64,000 nt of DNA from Bacteroidota bacterium (lineage in GTDB: Bacteria > Bacteroidota > Bacteroidia > AKYH767-A > OLB10). The stretch lies in assembly GCA_016713925.1 (NCBI GenBank), contig JADJOH010000002.1:186001-250000 (forward strand). Direction: 5' to 3'. The translations under genes and the position numbers were made by a program. This document shows positions 33,609 to 41,683 of this stretch, in pieces. The notes below the pieces were generated by a model. That model saw only the letters and a list, made by a program, of their open reading frames with translations, was not told the DNA's origin and ran no database searches. Positions within the stretch are counted from its first letter, which is position 1, and each line of letters starts with the position of its first letter.

Positions 33609-34648
33609 AGCATAAGATCTTTCGAGCTCTCCGTTATTTTTTCCTCGTCCTTCTGGCAGGAATAGTTTTTTACGTGCTATTCAACTTTCAATTGGTGAAC
33701 TATGGTCTTTCACAATTGCGCGGTCAACTCCACATCGTTCTCAACGCCCGACCGGCAGAGGAACTACTGAACGACAGGAATTTTCCGGATAGCTTAAAGA
33801 AGAAACTACAATTAGTGGATGACATCCGTCGATTTGCCATTGATTCACTTGGACTCAAAAATTCTAAAAATTACACCACCGTCTATGATCAGAAAGGAAA
33901 GCCGGCTTTATGGGTGTTAACCGCCTGCGAGCCATTTGCTATGAGGGCCTATGAATGGAAATTTCCATTATTAGGTGCAGTATCCTACAAAGGCTTTTTT
34001 GAAAAAGAAAAAGGCATTCCTGAACTGGAAGCATTGAAACAAGGAGGGTATGATACCGATTATTCTCCTACCGGCGGATGGAGTACTTTAGGTTGGTTCA
34101 AGGACCCCATTTTGAGCAATATGCTTCGGCGCTCAGAAGGACAATTGGCCGAACTGATCATCCACGAGCTCACCCATGCTACGCTTTACCTCCCCGGAAG
34201 TGTAGATTATAACGAGAATTTCGCCACCTTCACCGGAGAGCAGGGCGCATTGCAATTTTTAGCCTATCGCTTTGGTAGTGAATCAAAGGAGTTAAAGGCA
34301 TACGCTGATTTACAATACGATGAGGAAGTTTTCGGGAAGTATATGGTCACCGCCGCAAAGGAATTGGAGGTTTTTTACAAAAGCCTGGATACAGGTATGA
34401 GTCACCAGGAAAAAGTGACGGCAAAATATCGTAAAATAAACTCCATCGTATTTAATATCAATGATTTAAAACTTAAGAATCCGGACCGCTTTCGACTTAC
34501 TGACACCGAAGGGAAATTACCCAATAACTGCCTTTTCATGTCCTATCGGCGATACAGGAAGCAGCAAGAGGAATTCAAAGTGCAACTCATGAAATACAAC
34601 GGCGACCTAAAGAACTGGCTTTTAAACTTGCAGCGTGAAAACGATTAA
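33605..34648 (+). CDS. Putative zinc aminopeptidase (PF10023-like)
   Basis: 347 aa. One N-terminal membrane helix (ALRYFFLVLLAGIVFYVLF) anchors it with the catalytic part outside the cytoplasm. The zinc motif is HELTH in LAELIIHELTHATLYLPGS, followed by YNENFATFTGEQGA, which supplies the third-ligand Glu typical of the putative aminopeptidase family. YSPTGGWSTLGWFKDPILSN is another family block. ATG 33605 overlaps the DUF2723 stop, so the two are translationally coupled. This may pair glycosylation with processing of exported proteins; that connection is a guess. Confidence 0.8.
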   Translation: MKHKIFRALRYFFLVLLAGIVFYVLFNFQLVNYGLSQLRGQLHIVLNARPAEELLNDRNFPDSLKKKLQLVDDIRRFAIDSLGLKNSKNYTTVYDQKGKPALWVLTACEPFAMRAYEWKFPLLGAVSYKGFFEKEKGIPELEALKQGGYDTDYSPTGGWSTLGWFKDPILSNMLRRSEGQLAELIIHELTHATLYLPGSVDYNENFATFTGEQGALQFLAYRFGSESKELKAYADLQYDEEVFGKYMVTAAKELEVFYKSLDTGMSHQEKVTAKYRKINSIVFNINDLKLKNPDRFRLTDTEGKLPNNCLFMSYRRYRKQQEEFKVQLMKYNGDLKNWLLNLQREND

Positions 34649-34719
34649 GTTTATCGAAAAAAAGAGCTGCTCAATTTTGATTTAAGGACTCAAAACGTCA
34701 GGGACTTTAAAATATTCCC

Positions 34720-34727
34720 TAATTTCG
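34720..34727 (+). promoter_or_regulatory. -7-like TAATTTCG upstream of REC-GDH
   Basis: Same octamer as at 31677, 31 nt before ATG 34758, in a 109-bp gap after an unrelated gene. Suggests the fusion gene has its own promoter. Confidence 0.35.
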
Positions 34728-34757
34728 TGACCTCTCAAAAAAACACTCACTATTAGC

Positions 34758-36425
34758 ATGGCTATAACGAACATCTCAAAGAAGTCTAAAGCATCTAAGG
34801 CAGCTCAAACCAAATCGCTCATTTTTATTGTGGAAGACGATGCATTACAACTCGAAATTTTAAAAGATCATCTGGAGAGTACAACAAGTAATTGTGATAT
34901 CAAAACATACGAAACAGGCGAAGATTGTCTGGCGAAAATCGGATCACAAAAACCGGTATTGGCCTTCGTTGATTTCAATCTGAATTCAAAAGTCAGAAAA
35001 GCGATGAACGGCGTTGATTTCGGCAAAAAATTGAAAAAGCTCTCTCCGAAGACAGAAATTATTATGATTTCCGATGTTAATCGTGTGGAGCTTATTGATA
35101 AAACTTTAAGTAAAACACCTTTTAAATTTATTAAGAAAGATGTAAGTTCTTTAAAACTTGCTGCAGCTACTGTGCAGGATACCACCAATCCTTTTCAGGC
35201 GATGATACAACGTTTTGATCAAGCTGCAAAAATCCTGAAACTGGAATCGGATGTTTATGAAATTTTAAAAACACCTTCAAAGTTGATTGAGGTAAGTCTT
35301 CCGATAAAGATGGATGATGGGTCCATTAAAGTTTTTGACGGTTATCGCGTGATACACTCTACTGCACTTGGGCCCTCTAAAGGAGGTATTCGATATTCAC
35401 CTGCTGTAGAAGCGGATGAAGTAAAAGCGCTTGCTGCATGGATGACGTGGAAATGTGCTATCGCAGATATTCCTTACGGTGGAGCGAAAGGAGGAATCAA
35501 TTGTGAACCTTCTAAAATGTCAATTGGAGAATTAGAGCGATTGACAAGGGCATACACTGTGGCGATGTCGGATGTTTTTGGTGTAGATAAAGACATCCCT
35601 GCACCGGATATGAATACAGGTCCCCGTGAGATGGCCTGGATTGTTGATGAGTTCAGCAAAGTGAAAGGTGGTTTTACACCTGGAATAGTCACAGGAAAGC
35701 CTTTATTCCTGGGCGGATCATTGGGACGTGTTGAAGCTACCGGTCGCGGCGTATGTACTTCTGCACTGGAAGCTATGCGTCACCTAAAGATGAATCCAAA
35801 GAAATGCAGTGCTGCCGTACAGGGCTTTGGCAATGTAGGATCCATCTCTGCAAAACATTTCGAATTAAACGGAATAAAAGTAGTGGCTATAAGTGATCAC
35901 ACCGCTGCCTTTTATAATCCCAAAGGTATTGACATTGCCAAAGCGATGGCTTACAGAGACGGAAACAAAGGTGTCTTGAAAGGTTTTAAAGATGGTGGAA
36001 AACTCATCACGAATGAAGAGTTGCTGGAATTGAATGTAGATATACTGGCTCCCTGCGCCACCGAAAATCAGATCACGGCACAAAATGCAAACAAGATTAA
36101 AGCAAAATTAATTGTTGAAGGAGCGAATGGTCCCTCTACTGCAGGAGCTGATTCCATTTTGAATGAGAAAGGCATCATCATCATCCCGGACATTCTGGCT
36201 AACGGTGGCGGTGTTACCGTTTCTTATTTCGAGTGGGTGCAGAATCGCACAGGATACTATTATAGTGAAGAGGAAATCAACAAACGCGCTGACCGCTGGA
36301 TGAAGCAGGCTTTTGCCAATGTATGGAATGTTTCCCAGAAGCATAAAGTATCCATGCGCATTGCCGCTTATATCTTCGCTCTCGGAAAAGTTGCAACTGC
36401 TACCCGGGCCAGAGGAAGTTATTAA
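34758..36425 (+). CDS. Fusion of a receiver (REC) domain with glutamate dehydrogenase
   Basis: 555 aa in one uninterrupted frame. Residues ~20-140 are a CheY-like receiver: acidic pocket E26-D27-D28 (FIVEDDALQ), phospho-acceptor D72 (AFVDFNLN), S105 (IIMISD) and K126 (FKFIKKD), so it looks phosphorylatable. Residues ~144-555 are a full hexameric-type Glu/Leu/Phe/Val dehydrogenase: opening NPFQAMIQRFDQAA, substrate Lys in GPSKGGIRYSP and WMTWKCAIADIPYGGAKGG, catalytic Asp in APDMNTGPREMAW, and Rossmann GFGNVGSIS. It interconverts glutamate and 2-oxoglutarate plus ammonia in the cytoplasm. Control by a histidine kinase is inferred; no kinase gene is nearby. Confidence 0.93.
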   Translation: MAITNISKKSKASKAAQTKSLIFIVEDDALQLEILKDHLESTTSNCDIKTYETGEDCLAKIGSQKPVLAFVDFNLNSKVRKAMNGVDFGKKLKKLSPKTEIIMISDVNRVELIDKTLSKTPFKFIKKDVSSLKLAAATVQDTTNPFQAMIQRFDQAAKILKLESDVYEILKTPSKLIEVSLPIKMDDGSIKVFDGYRVIHSTALGPSKGGIRYSPAVEADEVKALAAWMTWKCAIADIPYGGAKGGINCEPSKMSIGELERLTRAYTVAMSDVFGVDKDIPAPDMNTGPREMAWIVDEFSKVKGGFTPGIVTGKPLFLGGSLGRVEATGRGVCTSALEAMRHLKMNPKKCSAAVQGFGNVGSISAKHFELNGIKVVAISDHTAAFYNPKGIDIAKAMAYRDGNKGVLKGFKDGGKLITNEELLELNVDILAPCATENQITAQNANKIKAKLIVEGANGPSTAGADSILNEKGIIIIPDILANGGGVTVSYFEWVQNRTGYYYSEEEINKRADRWMKQAFANVWNVSQKHKVSMRIAAYIFALGKVATATRARGSY

Positions 36426-36442
36426 AAAAGGACAAGCACTAT

Positions 36443-36485
36443 CACGCAGAGAAGATGTTATTCAATCGAAACATTTCTCTGCGTG
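36443..36485 (+). terminator. Hairpin terminator after REC-GDH gene
   Basis: An 11-bp perfect stem: CACGCAGAGAA (36443-36453) with TTCTCTGCGTG (36475-36485) over a 21-nt loop, followed by GTGTTTTC. The T-run is short. It lies 18 bp after the stop. Confidence 0.6.
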
Positions 36486-36549
36486 AGTGTTTTCACAGAT
36501 ACTTAAATTTTTAACTGACCCATTCATTTACAAAAAATCACTTCTAAAA

Positions 36550-37203
36550 ATGACAATACATAAAGAGGGGTATACTATTTTGACCATTACTACATTATTG
36601 CTGGCAGCAATTAACGGGGTGACCTACTATTTCTTTCATGATCAGCTCGTGGTTATCGGCGCGGTAACTTTTCTCAGTTTAATTTTCTTTTTACTTATCC
36701 TTCAATTTTTCAGATCTCCAAAAAGAGATCAAACTATTGGAGAGCGATTAATTATTGCCCCTTGTGACGGAAAAGTTGTGGTGATTGAACAAACGATCGA
36801 AACAGAATATTATAAAGAAACACGATTACAGGTTTCCATATTCATGTCACCGGTGAATGTTCATATCAACTGGTATCCGCTATCCGGTATAGTAAAATAC
36901 CTGCGTTATCACGAGGGGAAATACCTCGTCGCCTGGCATCCAAAAGCCAGCACAGAAAACGAAAGGACTACGATGGTTATTGATAAAGGCGGGTTCTCCG
37001 TTCTTTTGCGCCAGATAGCCGGAGCGCTCGCAAAACGTATCGTTTATTACCCACACGAAAACGATATGGTCAAACAAGGATCTGAGTTGGGTTTTATAAA
37101 ATTCGGATCACGTGTTGACCTCTACTTGCCTTTAGATTCAAAAATCAAAGTGAACATCGGAGAAAAAACCGTCGGTGGTGTTACTGTTATTGCAGAGTTT
37201 TAG
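36550..37203 (+). CDS. psd: Phosphatidylserine decarboxylase family protein
   Basis: 217 aa from ATG 36550. An in-frame GTG at 36487 would start inside the terminator hairpin region and add an unlikely leader. Two N-terminal hydrophobic helices anchor it to the inner membrane. Family features are IIAPCDGKVVVIEQ, MSPVNVHINWYPLSG (with the catalytic His) and the self-cleavage site GFIKFGSRVDLYLP, where the Ser becomes the pyruvoyl group. It makes phosphatidylethanolamine from phosphatidylserine. The short length fits the PSD-A/archaeal-type clade common in Bacteroidota. Confidence 0.9.
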   Translation: MTIHKEGYTILTITTLLLAAINGVTYYFFHDQLVVIGAVTFLSLIFFLLILQFFRSPKRDQTIGERLIIAPCDGKVVVIEQTIETEYYKETRLQVSIFMSPVNVHINWYPLSGIVKYLRYHEGKYLVAWHPKASTENERTTMVIDKGGFSVLLRQIAGALAKRIVYYPHENDMVKQGSELGFIKFGSRVDLYLPLDSKIKVNIGEKTVGGVTVIAEF

Positions 37204-37251
37204 AAGTATCTGTTGAGAACGGCTCTGACCGGCTCTTCTGTGCAAACACAA

Positions 37252-37291
37252 ACCATGAAGCAGAATCGCGAAAAGCGATACGCTTCATGGT
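37252..37291. repeat. 40-bp hairpin repeat, copy 2
   Basis: Base-for-base identical to 10056-10095. Other repeat pieces sit in the same 263-bp gap: an 18-bp perfect palindrome TCCCGATAGCTATCGGGA (37313-37330), a TCTCGT/ACGAGA stem (about 37340-37356), a GCGTTCGCAGAGCGAGTG motif, and AAACTTTAAACCTTAAAC at about 37440-37458. The whole gap is repeat-derived. Confidence 0.75.
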
Positions 37292-37465
37292 AAACCTTTC
37301 CCGTCAGCACAATCCCGATAGCTATCGGGAGACGGGATCATCTCGTATATCACGAGACCCATGGTCACGTGGCGAGTGTCTCGTCATCACAAGGGATGCC
37401 GAGATCACATCGCCTGCGTTCGCAGAGCGAGTGAAACTTTAAACTTTAAACCTTAAACGCTCTTT

Positions 37466-38581
37466 TCATCTCATTCCCCAGGAACGGTAAAGGATATTCA
37501 TGACACAGCGGTGTAGAATATTGTTATCAGGCATTTCACCTTTGATATAGGCTTGTTGGATTTTGGTTAAATCCTCCTGTGGAAAATATGCATTTAGCTG
37601 ACTCCGTAATTGCTCACGTATGGTTAAAAGCTCTTTGATACGATTTTGGTATTCGCTGCTTACTTCCGGACCTACATCTGCATAAACCAATGCCGTGTTG
37701 GATACAATATCGCAATAGCTGAAATTATTCCGGTAGTGCTCCCGGGACTTACAATACAAACGGTTCAGAAAAGCATCATTGGTGGCATAATAAGCACCGG
37801 AATCTGATGCGACCATTGCGCGTCGACAATTTCCACTATCAGGCCCCGACCAGAGAAAGGTGGAATTATAGCTAAGATTTAATTTGATAAGATCAGAGGT
37901 AACTGAGGGCCATACCGGGACATTATCCTGCTTATTGATCGTAATTTCCGTTTGCATACCATTGGTAAGTCCGGCTATTCGGCGATAACCGGGTAGTTCA
38001 TTGAACCAGTTCGCTGACTTCATCACATAGATGGCATGAAAAGCAATATTCTTTGCACGTGCCTGTTCACAATAACGCACATATTCATGACCGTTAGCAG
38101 TAACCATTCCATTACCTACCAGGTATACCATCTTCACTGCATCGTTGCGTTCTGACCATTTCATGTCATTCAAACAGGTATGAATCGCTGCACTTACAAT
38201 CTGATCGCCTTTCTCAATGGACGGTCGCAGTTTATACAATTCTGAAACTATGAAGTCAAAATTCTTTGTGAGGGGTGCAAGTATTTTCACATATGCATTT
38301 TCCTTACCGAAACTTGGACGAGAGAACCCGACCACTCCAATTCGCAGAGAAGGCCTGGGTTCCATGTTCTCCGCAAGATTGATAATCATCCATAAATTAT
38401 CACGTAAGTCGTTAATGAGTCCGTTGGTGCTACCACTCAGATCGACACAAAACACAATATCCAACGGACGCTGAGTATCATTATTCTTGTTGGACGGTCC
38501 TCCACCTTCTCCCCGGACATTTCTGCACAATAAAATAAAAATCACCATGCTTAAATAACAACAAACTCTTTTTCCCTTCAT
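37466..38581 (-). CDS. Von Willebrand factor type A domain protein
   Basis: 371 aa from ATG 38581; the in-frame ATG at 38614 would add a short extra leader before the signal-like segment (CCYLSMVIFILLCRNVRG). The VWA metal-ion site is visible: DIVFCVDLSGSTNG (DxSxS), a Gly-Asp in the second loop (KGDQIVSAAIHTCL) and VYLVGNGMVT in place of the usual third-loop Asp. The C-terminal ~180 residues do not match a family I recognise. It is an exported, probably periplasmic or surface protein binding an unknown ligand. It is a single-gene unit, with a repeat field downstream. Confidence 0.8.
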   Translation of the reverse strand: MKGKRVCCYLSMVIFILLCRNVRGEGGGPSNKNNDTQRPLDIVFCVDLSGSTNGLINDLRDNLWMIINLAENMEPRPSLRIGVVGFSRPSFGKENAYVKILAPLTKNFDFIVSELYKLRPSIEKGDQIVSAAIHTCLNDMKWSERNDAVKMVYLVGNGMVTANGHEYVRYCEQARAKNIAFHAIYVMKSANWFNELPGYRRIAGLTNGMQTEITINKQDNVPVWPSVTSDLIKLNLSYNSTFLWSGPDSGNCRRAMVASDSGAYYATNDAFLNRLYCKSREHYRNNFSYCDIVSNTALVYADVGPEVSSEYQNRIKELLTIREQLRSQLNAYFPQEDLTKIQQAYIKGEMPDNNILHRCVMNILYRSWGMR

Positions 38582-38658
38582 ATTTATACTTCTGACAAGC
38601 ATCGCTAAATACAAAGTTCACCATTTGCTATTGACTTCGAATAAAGTCAACTAAAAAG

Positions 38659-39411
38659 TTATGAATAGGCAGATGTGATTTCCTTCCAATGTAGCTCAAA
38701 AAATCCGGTCAACGCCTGAAGTGCTTCTGCAACCTTCCAGGCACTTCGGTTGCGGGCTTCCACATAATTAGAAATGGCCCTGATTTGCAAAGATGGAATT
38801 TGCATCGCATTACTGGCATAAAAAACTGCAGCCCCTTCCATCGTCTCTATTTCAGCAGTAGATCGTTTCTTAAAAAGGGCAATATTATGAAGGTTGCCAT
38901 GCACAGTATTCACTGTAGTTCCTCTTACCTTACTGATTTTCAAAGGCTCTATTTCAGCAGGAAAGGGGACCAAATGTCCATTTTTGAAAGGTGGTTCATC
39001 CTTATCCGCAAAACCCAGGCTGAAAACATCCAAATAATTTTCATGATCCTCTGCACCCAAATCCCCAAATTCATCCGAAATGACTTCTACCAAACTGCCC
39101 AGCACCAAGTCCATAGAAAAACTACCAGCCAGACCGATATTTATCACAAGATCATAAGAATACAGGGAAAGGGTACAGCCTAAATGAAAGGCTGTAGCAG
39201 GAATCCCAACACCGGTTATCAGAGCATCTACACCAGACCCTTTTACCTTTTCTTTAAAACCGGCAGTCCATTGAGCATTCAGGCCAAAACATTCCATCTC
39301 CACTGCCGTAGCTGCCACTAAAAGTATCCGCCTCTGATGATTCACGCTGCAAAGATATTGCAAAGTATTGTCTTCGTGCGAATTGTCGCTATGAAAGATC
39401 AGGAAAATCAC
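38659..39411 (-). CDS. mqnB: Futalosine hydrolase
   Basis: 250 aa from ATG 39411; the MTA/SAH-nucleosidase fold begins only at RRILLVAATAVEME, so a GTG at 39345 is a plausible true start. Visible features: LITGVGIPATAFHLG, a purine-site INIGLAGSF, and the catalytic region AEIETMEGAAVFYA followed by IRAISNYVEARNRSAW, typical of MqnB rather than MtnN. It releases hypoxanthine from futalosine in the futalosine pathway to menaquinone. It is divergent from queD with a 47-bp gap. Confidence 0.88.
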   Translation of the reverse strand: MIFLIFHSDNSHEDNTLQYLCSVNHQRRILLVAATAVEMECFGLNAQWTAGFKEKVKGSGVDALITGVGIPATAFHLGCTLSLYSYDLVINIGLAGSFSMDLVLGSLVEVISDEFGDLGAEDHENYLDVFSLGFADKDEPPFKNGHLVPFPAEIEPLKISKVRGTTVNTVHGNLHNIALFKKRSTAEIETMEGAAVFYASNAMQIPSLQIRAISNYVEARNRSAWKVAEALQALTGFFELHWKEITSAYS

Positions 39412-39412
39412 C

Positions 39413-39420
39413 TAATTTTG
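39413..39420 (+). promoter_or_regulatory. -7 element TAATTTTG
   Basis: Exact TAnnTTTG match, 38 nt before the queD ATG (39458). A TTG at 39383-39385 is further away than the usual spacing. Confidence 0.4.
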
Positions 39421-39457
39421 CAGACGATAAAACCTAACTACTGAACTTACAGCAACA

Positions 39458-39877
39458 ATGATATTTATCACCCGCAAAGAACGATTTAACGCTGCCCATA
39501 TACTTTTCAAAGAAGACTGGACGAACGAAAAAAATTTGGAGGTATTTGGCAAATGTTCCAATCCAAATTGGCATGGACATAACTACGATTTATTTGTAAC
39601 TGTTAAAGGAAGGATAAATCCGGAAACCGGGTTTGTTATTGATTTAAAATTTTTAAGTACGCTGATCAAGGAAAGGGTGATCGATAAAATAGATCATAAG
39701 AATATTAATCTCGATGTGGACTTTATGAAAGACAGGATGGCCTCCACTGAAGTCCTTGCGGAAGCCATCTGGGAACAACTCGATAGTGCTATCAAAGGGC
39801 AAGGATGTGCATTGCACTGTATAAAGCTTTTTGAAACAGAAAATAATTACGTTGAATATTTCGGATCTGAAAATTAA
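39458..39877 (+). CDS. queD: 6-carboxytetrahydropterin synthase (QueD/PTPS family)
   Basis: 139 aa, the usual family length. Zinc ligands are His in RFNAAHIL and the HGHNY pair; the catalytic Cys lies in FGKCSNPNWHGHNYDL, and the glutamate-type anchor is near the C-terminus (LFETENNYVEYF). The enzyme converts dihydroneopterin triphosphate, the FolE product, to 6-carboxytetrahydropterin for queuosine, or in the PTPS branch to a biopterin precursor. Only 6 bp separate it from folE, so substrate maker and user are co-transcribed. Confidence 0.9.
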   Translation: MIFITRKERFNAAHILFKEDWTNEKNLEVFGKCSNPNWHGHNYDLFVTVKGRINPETGFVIDLKFLSTLIKERVIDKIDHKNINLDVDFMKDRMASTEVLAEAIWEQLDSAIKGQGCALHCIKLFETENNYVEYFGSEN

Positions 39878-39883
39878 GAGAAA

Positions 39884-40519
39884 GTGACTGAACATAAACA
39901 TATGCCTCCCGATGAAGAGATGGACGGATACGCGAAAATCGATATGTACAATCCTGCAAAGGTCGATAAGCTCGCGGGCTGGTATAAAAATATCATCGAG
40001 GAAGTAGGAGAAAAATCAGATCGGGAAGGGCTCCTCAAAACTCCCGAACGTGTAGCGAAAGCCATGCAATTCCTGACTCATGGATATGATCTGGATCCGG
40101 TGGCTATTCTCAATTCTGCTAAGTTCAAGGAGGATTACAAGCAAATGGTCATCGTTAAGGACATCGAATTGTATAGTTTATGCGAGCACCATATGCTTCC
40201 TTTCTTTGGTAAAGCGCATGTGGCCTATATTCCCAATAATTATATTGTTGGGCTCAGTAAAATTCCAAGAGTGGTTGATGCCTTTTCCCGCCGCTTGCAG
40301 GTGCAGGAACGATTGACCACTGAAATCAGGGATTGCATTGAAGAAACACTAAAACCATTGGGAGTTGCAGTAGTCATTGAAGCGCAACATTTATGCATGC
40401 AGATGAGAGGAGTGCAGAAACAAAATTCGGTGACGACAACTTCCGCCTTTACCGGAGAGTTTGAGAATGACAAAACGCGCAGTGAGTTTATTTCTTTGAT
40501 AAGAAGCAGATTGCACTAA
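39884..40519 (+). CDS. folE: GTP cyclohydrolase I
   Basis: 211 aa from GTG 39884; ATG 39902 (MPPDEEMDG) is an alternative start. Zinc ligands are in LCEHHMLPFFGKAHVAYIP (Cys and His) and EAQHLCMQMRG (Cys). The KIPRVVDAFSRRLQVQERLT block is invariant in FolE. It forms 7,8-dihydroneopterin triphosphate from GTP, feeding folate and, through QueD beside it, deazapurine or pterin synthesis. It is cytoplasmic. Confidence 0.95.
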   Translation: MTEHKHMPPDEEMDGYAKIDMYNPAKVDKLAGWYKNIIEEVGEKSDREGLLKTPERVAKAMQFLTHGYDLDPVAILNSAKFKEDYKQMVIVKDIELYSLCEHHMLPFFGKAHVAYIPNNYIVGLSKIPRVVDAFSRRLQVQERLTTEIRDCIEETLKPLGVAVVIEAQHLCMQMRGVQKQNSVTTTSAFTGEFENDKTRSEFISLIRSRLH

Positions 40520-40694
40520 GCTACCGGCTACCGGCTTCCGGCTTTGGGCTTTGGGAATTTCAAGGATGATGGCAAAGGATGAAACGTAGTGAATACGATG
40601 TCTACTATCGGAGAAAATTAATCATATTAAAAAGTGAAAACAGGTACTCAAATAAAATCAAGCCGGCAGCCGGTAGCTGGTAGCCGGAAGCAAA
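40519..40694. repeat. Inverted CCGGCTACCGGCT repeat flanking a 120-bp spacer
   Basis: The 19-mer agctaccggctaccggctt (40519-40537) pairs with aagccggcagccggtagct (40660-40678), with one mismatch. The right arm continues as ggtagccggaagcaaa (40679-40694), a 16-bp string repeated exactly at 53344-53359. It fills the gap between folE and fabD and looks like a small non-coding dispersed element. No gene lies inside it. Confidence 0.6.
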
Positions 40695-40721
40695 ATACTA
40701 TTGATACGAAAAAATAATACT

Positions 40722-41591
40722 ATGAAAGCATACATCTTCCCGGGACAGGGATCACAATTTGTTGGAATGGGAAAGGACTTATATGAAAGTTCTGATCTCG
40801 CGAAAGCCATGTTTGAACAGGCGAATGATATCATCGGATTCAGAATTACGGATTTAATGTTCACCGGTACTGACGAAGATTTACGTCAGACAAAAGTGAC
40901 ACAACCTGCCATCTTCCTGCACTCGGTGATACAAGCCAGAGTCATGGGTGCCGATTTTCAGCCGGATATGGTTGCAGGACATTCGGTGGGTGAACTTTCA
41001 GCACTGGTGGCAAACGGCACATTAAGTTTTGAAGATGGTTTACGATTGGTTATTGTTCGTGCCAATGCTATGCAATCCGCCTGCGAAACCAGACCGGGAA
41101 CCATGGCTGCCATTCTCGCCCTTGACGACGCTAAAGTGGAAGAGGTTTGTGCAGAGACCCCGGGTATCGTAGTAGCCGCAAATTATAACTGTCCCGGCCA
41201 ATTGGTTATTTCAGGTGAAATCGATGCCGTTCAACGGGCTTGTGAAAACATGAAAGCTGCCGGAGCAAAACGTGCTCTTCTCTTGAATGTGGGAGGCGCG
41301 TTTCATAGTCCGCTGATGGAGCCTGCCCGTGCAGCATTAGCCGCGGCTATTGATTCCACGAAATTTAATACTCCTTCCTGCCCTATTTATCAGAATTTTA
41401 CGGCTAGCCCGCACCGTGATACTACTGAAATCAGAAATAACCTCAGTGCTCAGATTACAGCCCCTGTTCTCTGGACACAAACTGTGGAGCATATGGTGGC
41501 GGATGGAGCGACGATGTTTACTGAAATTGGTCCGGGGAAAGTATTGCAGGGATTGGTGAAGAAGATTCACAAAGAAGCCGTAATAGCTTAA
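40722..41591 (+). CDS. fabD: Malonyl-CoA:ACP transacylase
   Basis: 289 aa from ATG 40722; an in-frame TTG at 40701 would add only MIRKNNT and overlaps the repeat. Family features: YIFPGQGSQFVGMG at the N-terminus, the nucleophile Ser in AGHSVGELSAL, substrate Arg in VIVRANAMQSA, and catalytic His in GGAFHSPLM. It transfers malonyl groups from CoA to acyl carrier protein for fatty acid synthesis. Its stop lies inside a perfect 38-bp palindrome that probably ends transcription. Confidence 0.95.
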   Translation: MKAYIFPGQGSQFVGMGKDLYESSDLAKAMFEQANDIIGFRITDLMFTGTDEDLRQTKVTQPAIFLHSVIQARVMGADFQPDMVAGHSVGELSALVANGTLSFEDGLRLVIVRANAMQSACETRPGTMAAILALDDAKVEEVCAETPGIVVAANYNCPGQLVISGEIDAVQRACENMKAAGAKRALLLNVGGAFHSPLMEPARAALAAAIDSTKFNTPSCPIYQNFTASPHRDTTEIRNNLSAQITAPVLWTQTVEHMVADGATMFTEIGPGKVLQGLVKKIHKEAVIA

Positions 41592-41627
41592 TTCAGAACC
41601 TGCCTGCCGGCAGGCAGGTTCTGAATT
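41590..41627. terminator. Perfect 38-bp palindrome after fabD
   Basis: Two 19-nt arms are exact reverse complements about a CC|GG centre (41608/41609), core CCTGCCTGCCGGCAGGCAGG. The fabD TAA (41589-41591) overlaps its left edge. The stem is GC-rich but lacks a following T-run, so it may be a terminator or mRNA-end stabiliser, or a dispersed REP-like repeat. Confidence 0.55.
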
Positions 41628-41683
41628 TAATATTATCGTGACGAAAAATAGTACGTAAGACAAAACAATACAGCGAAAAAAAC

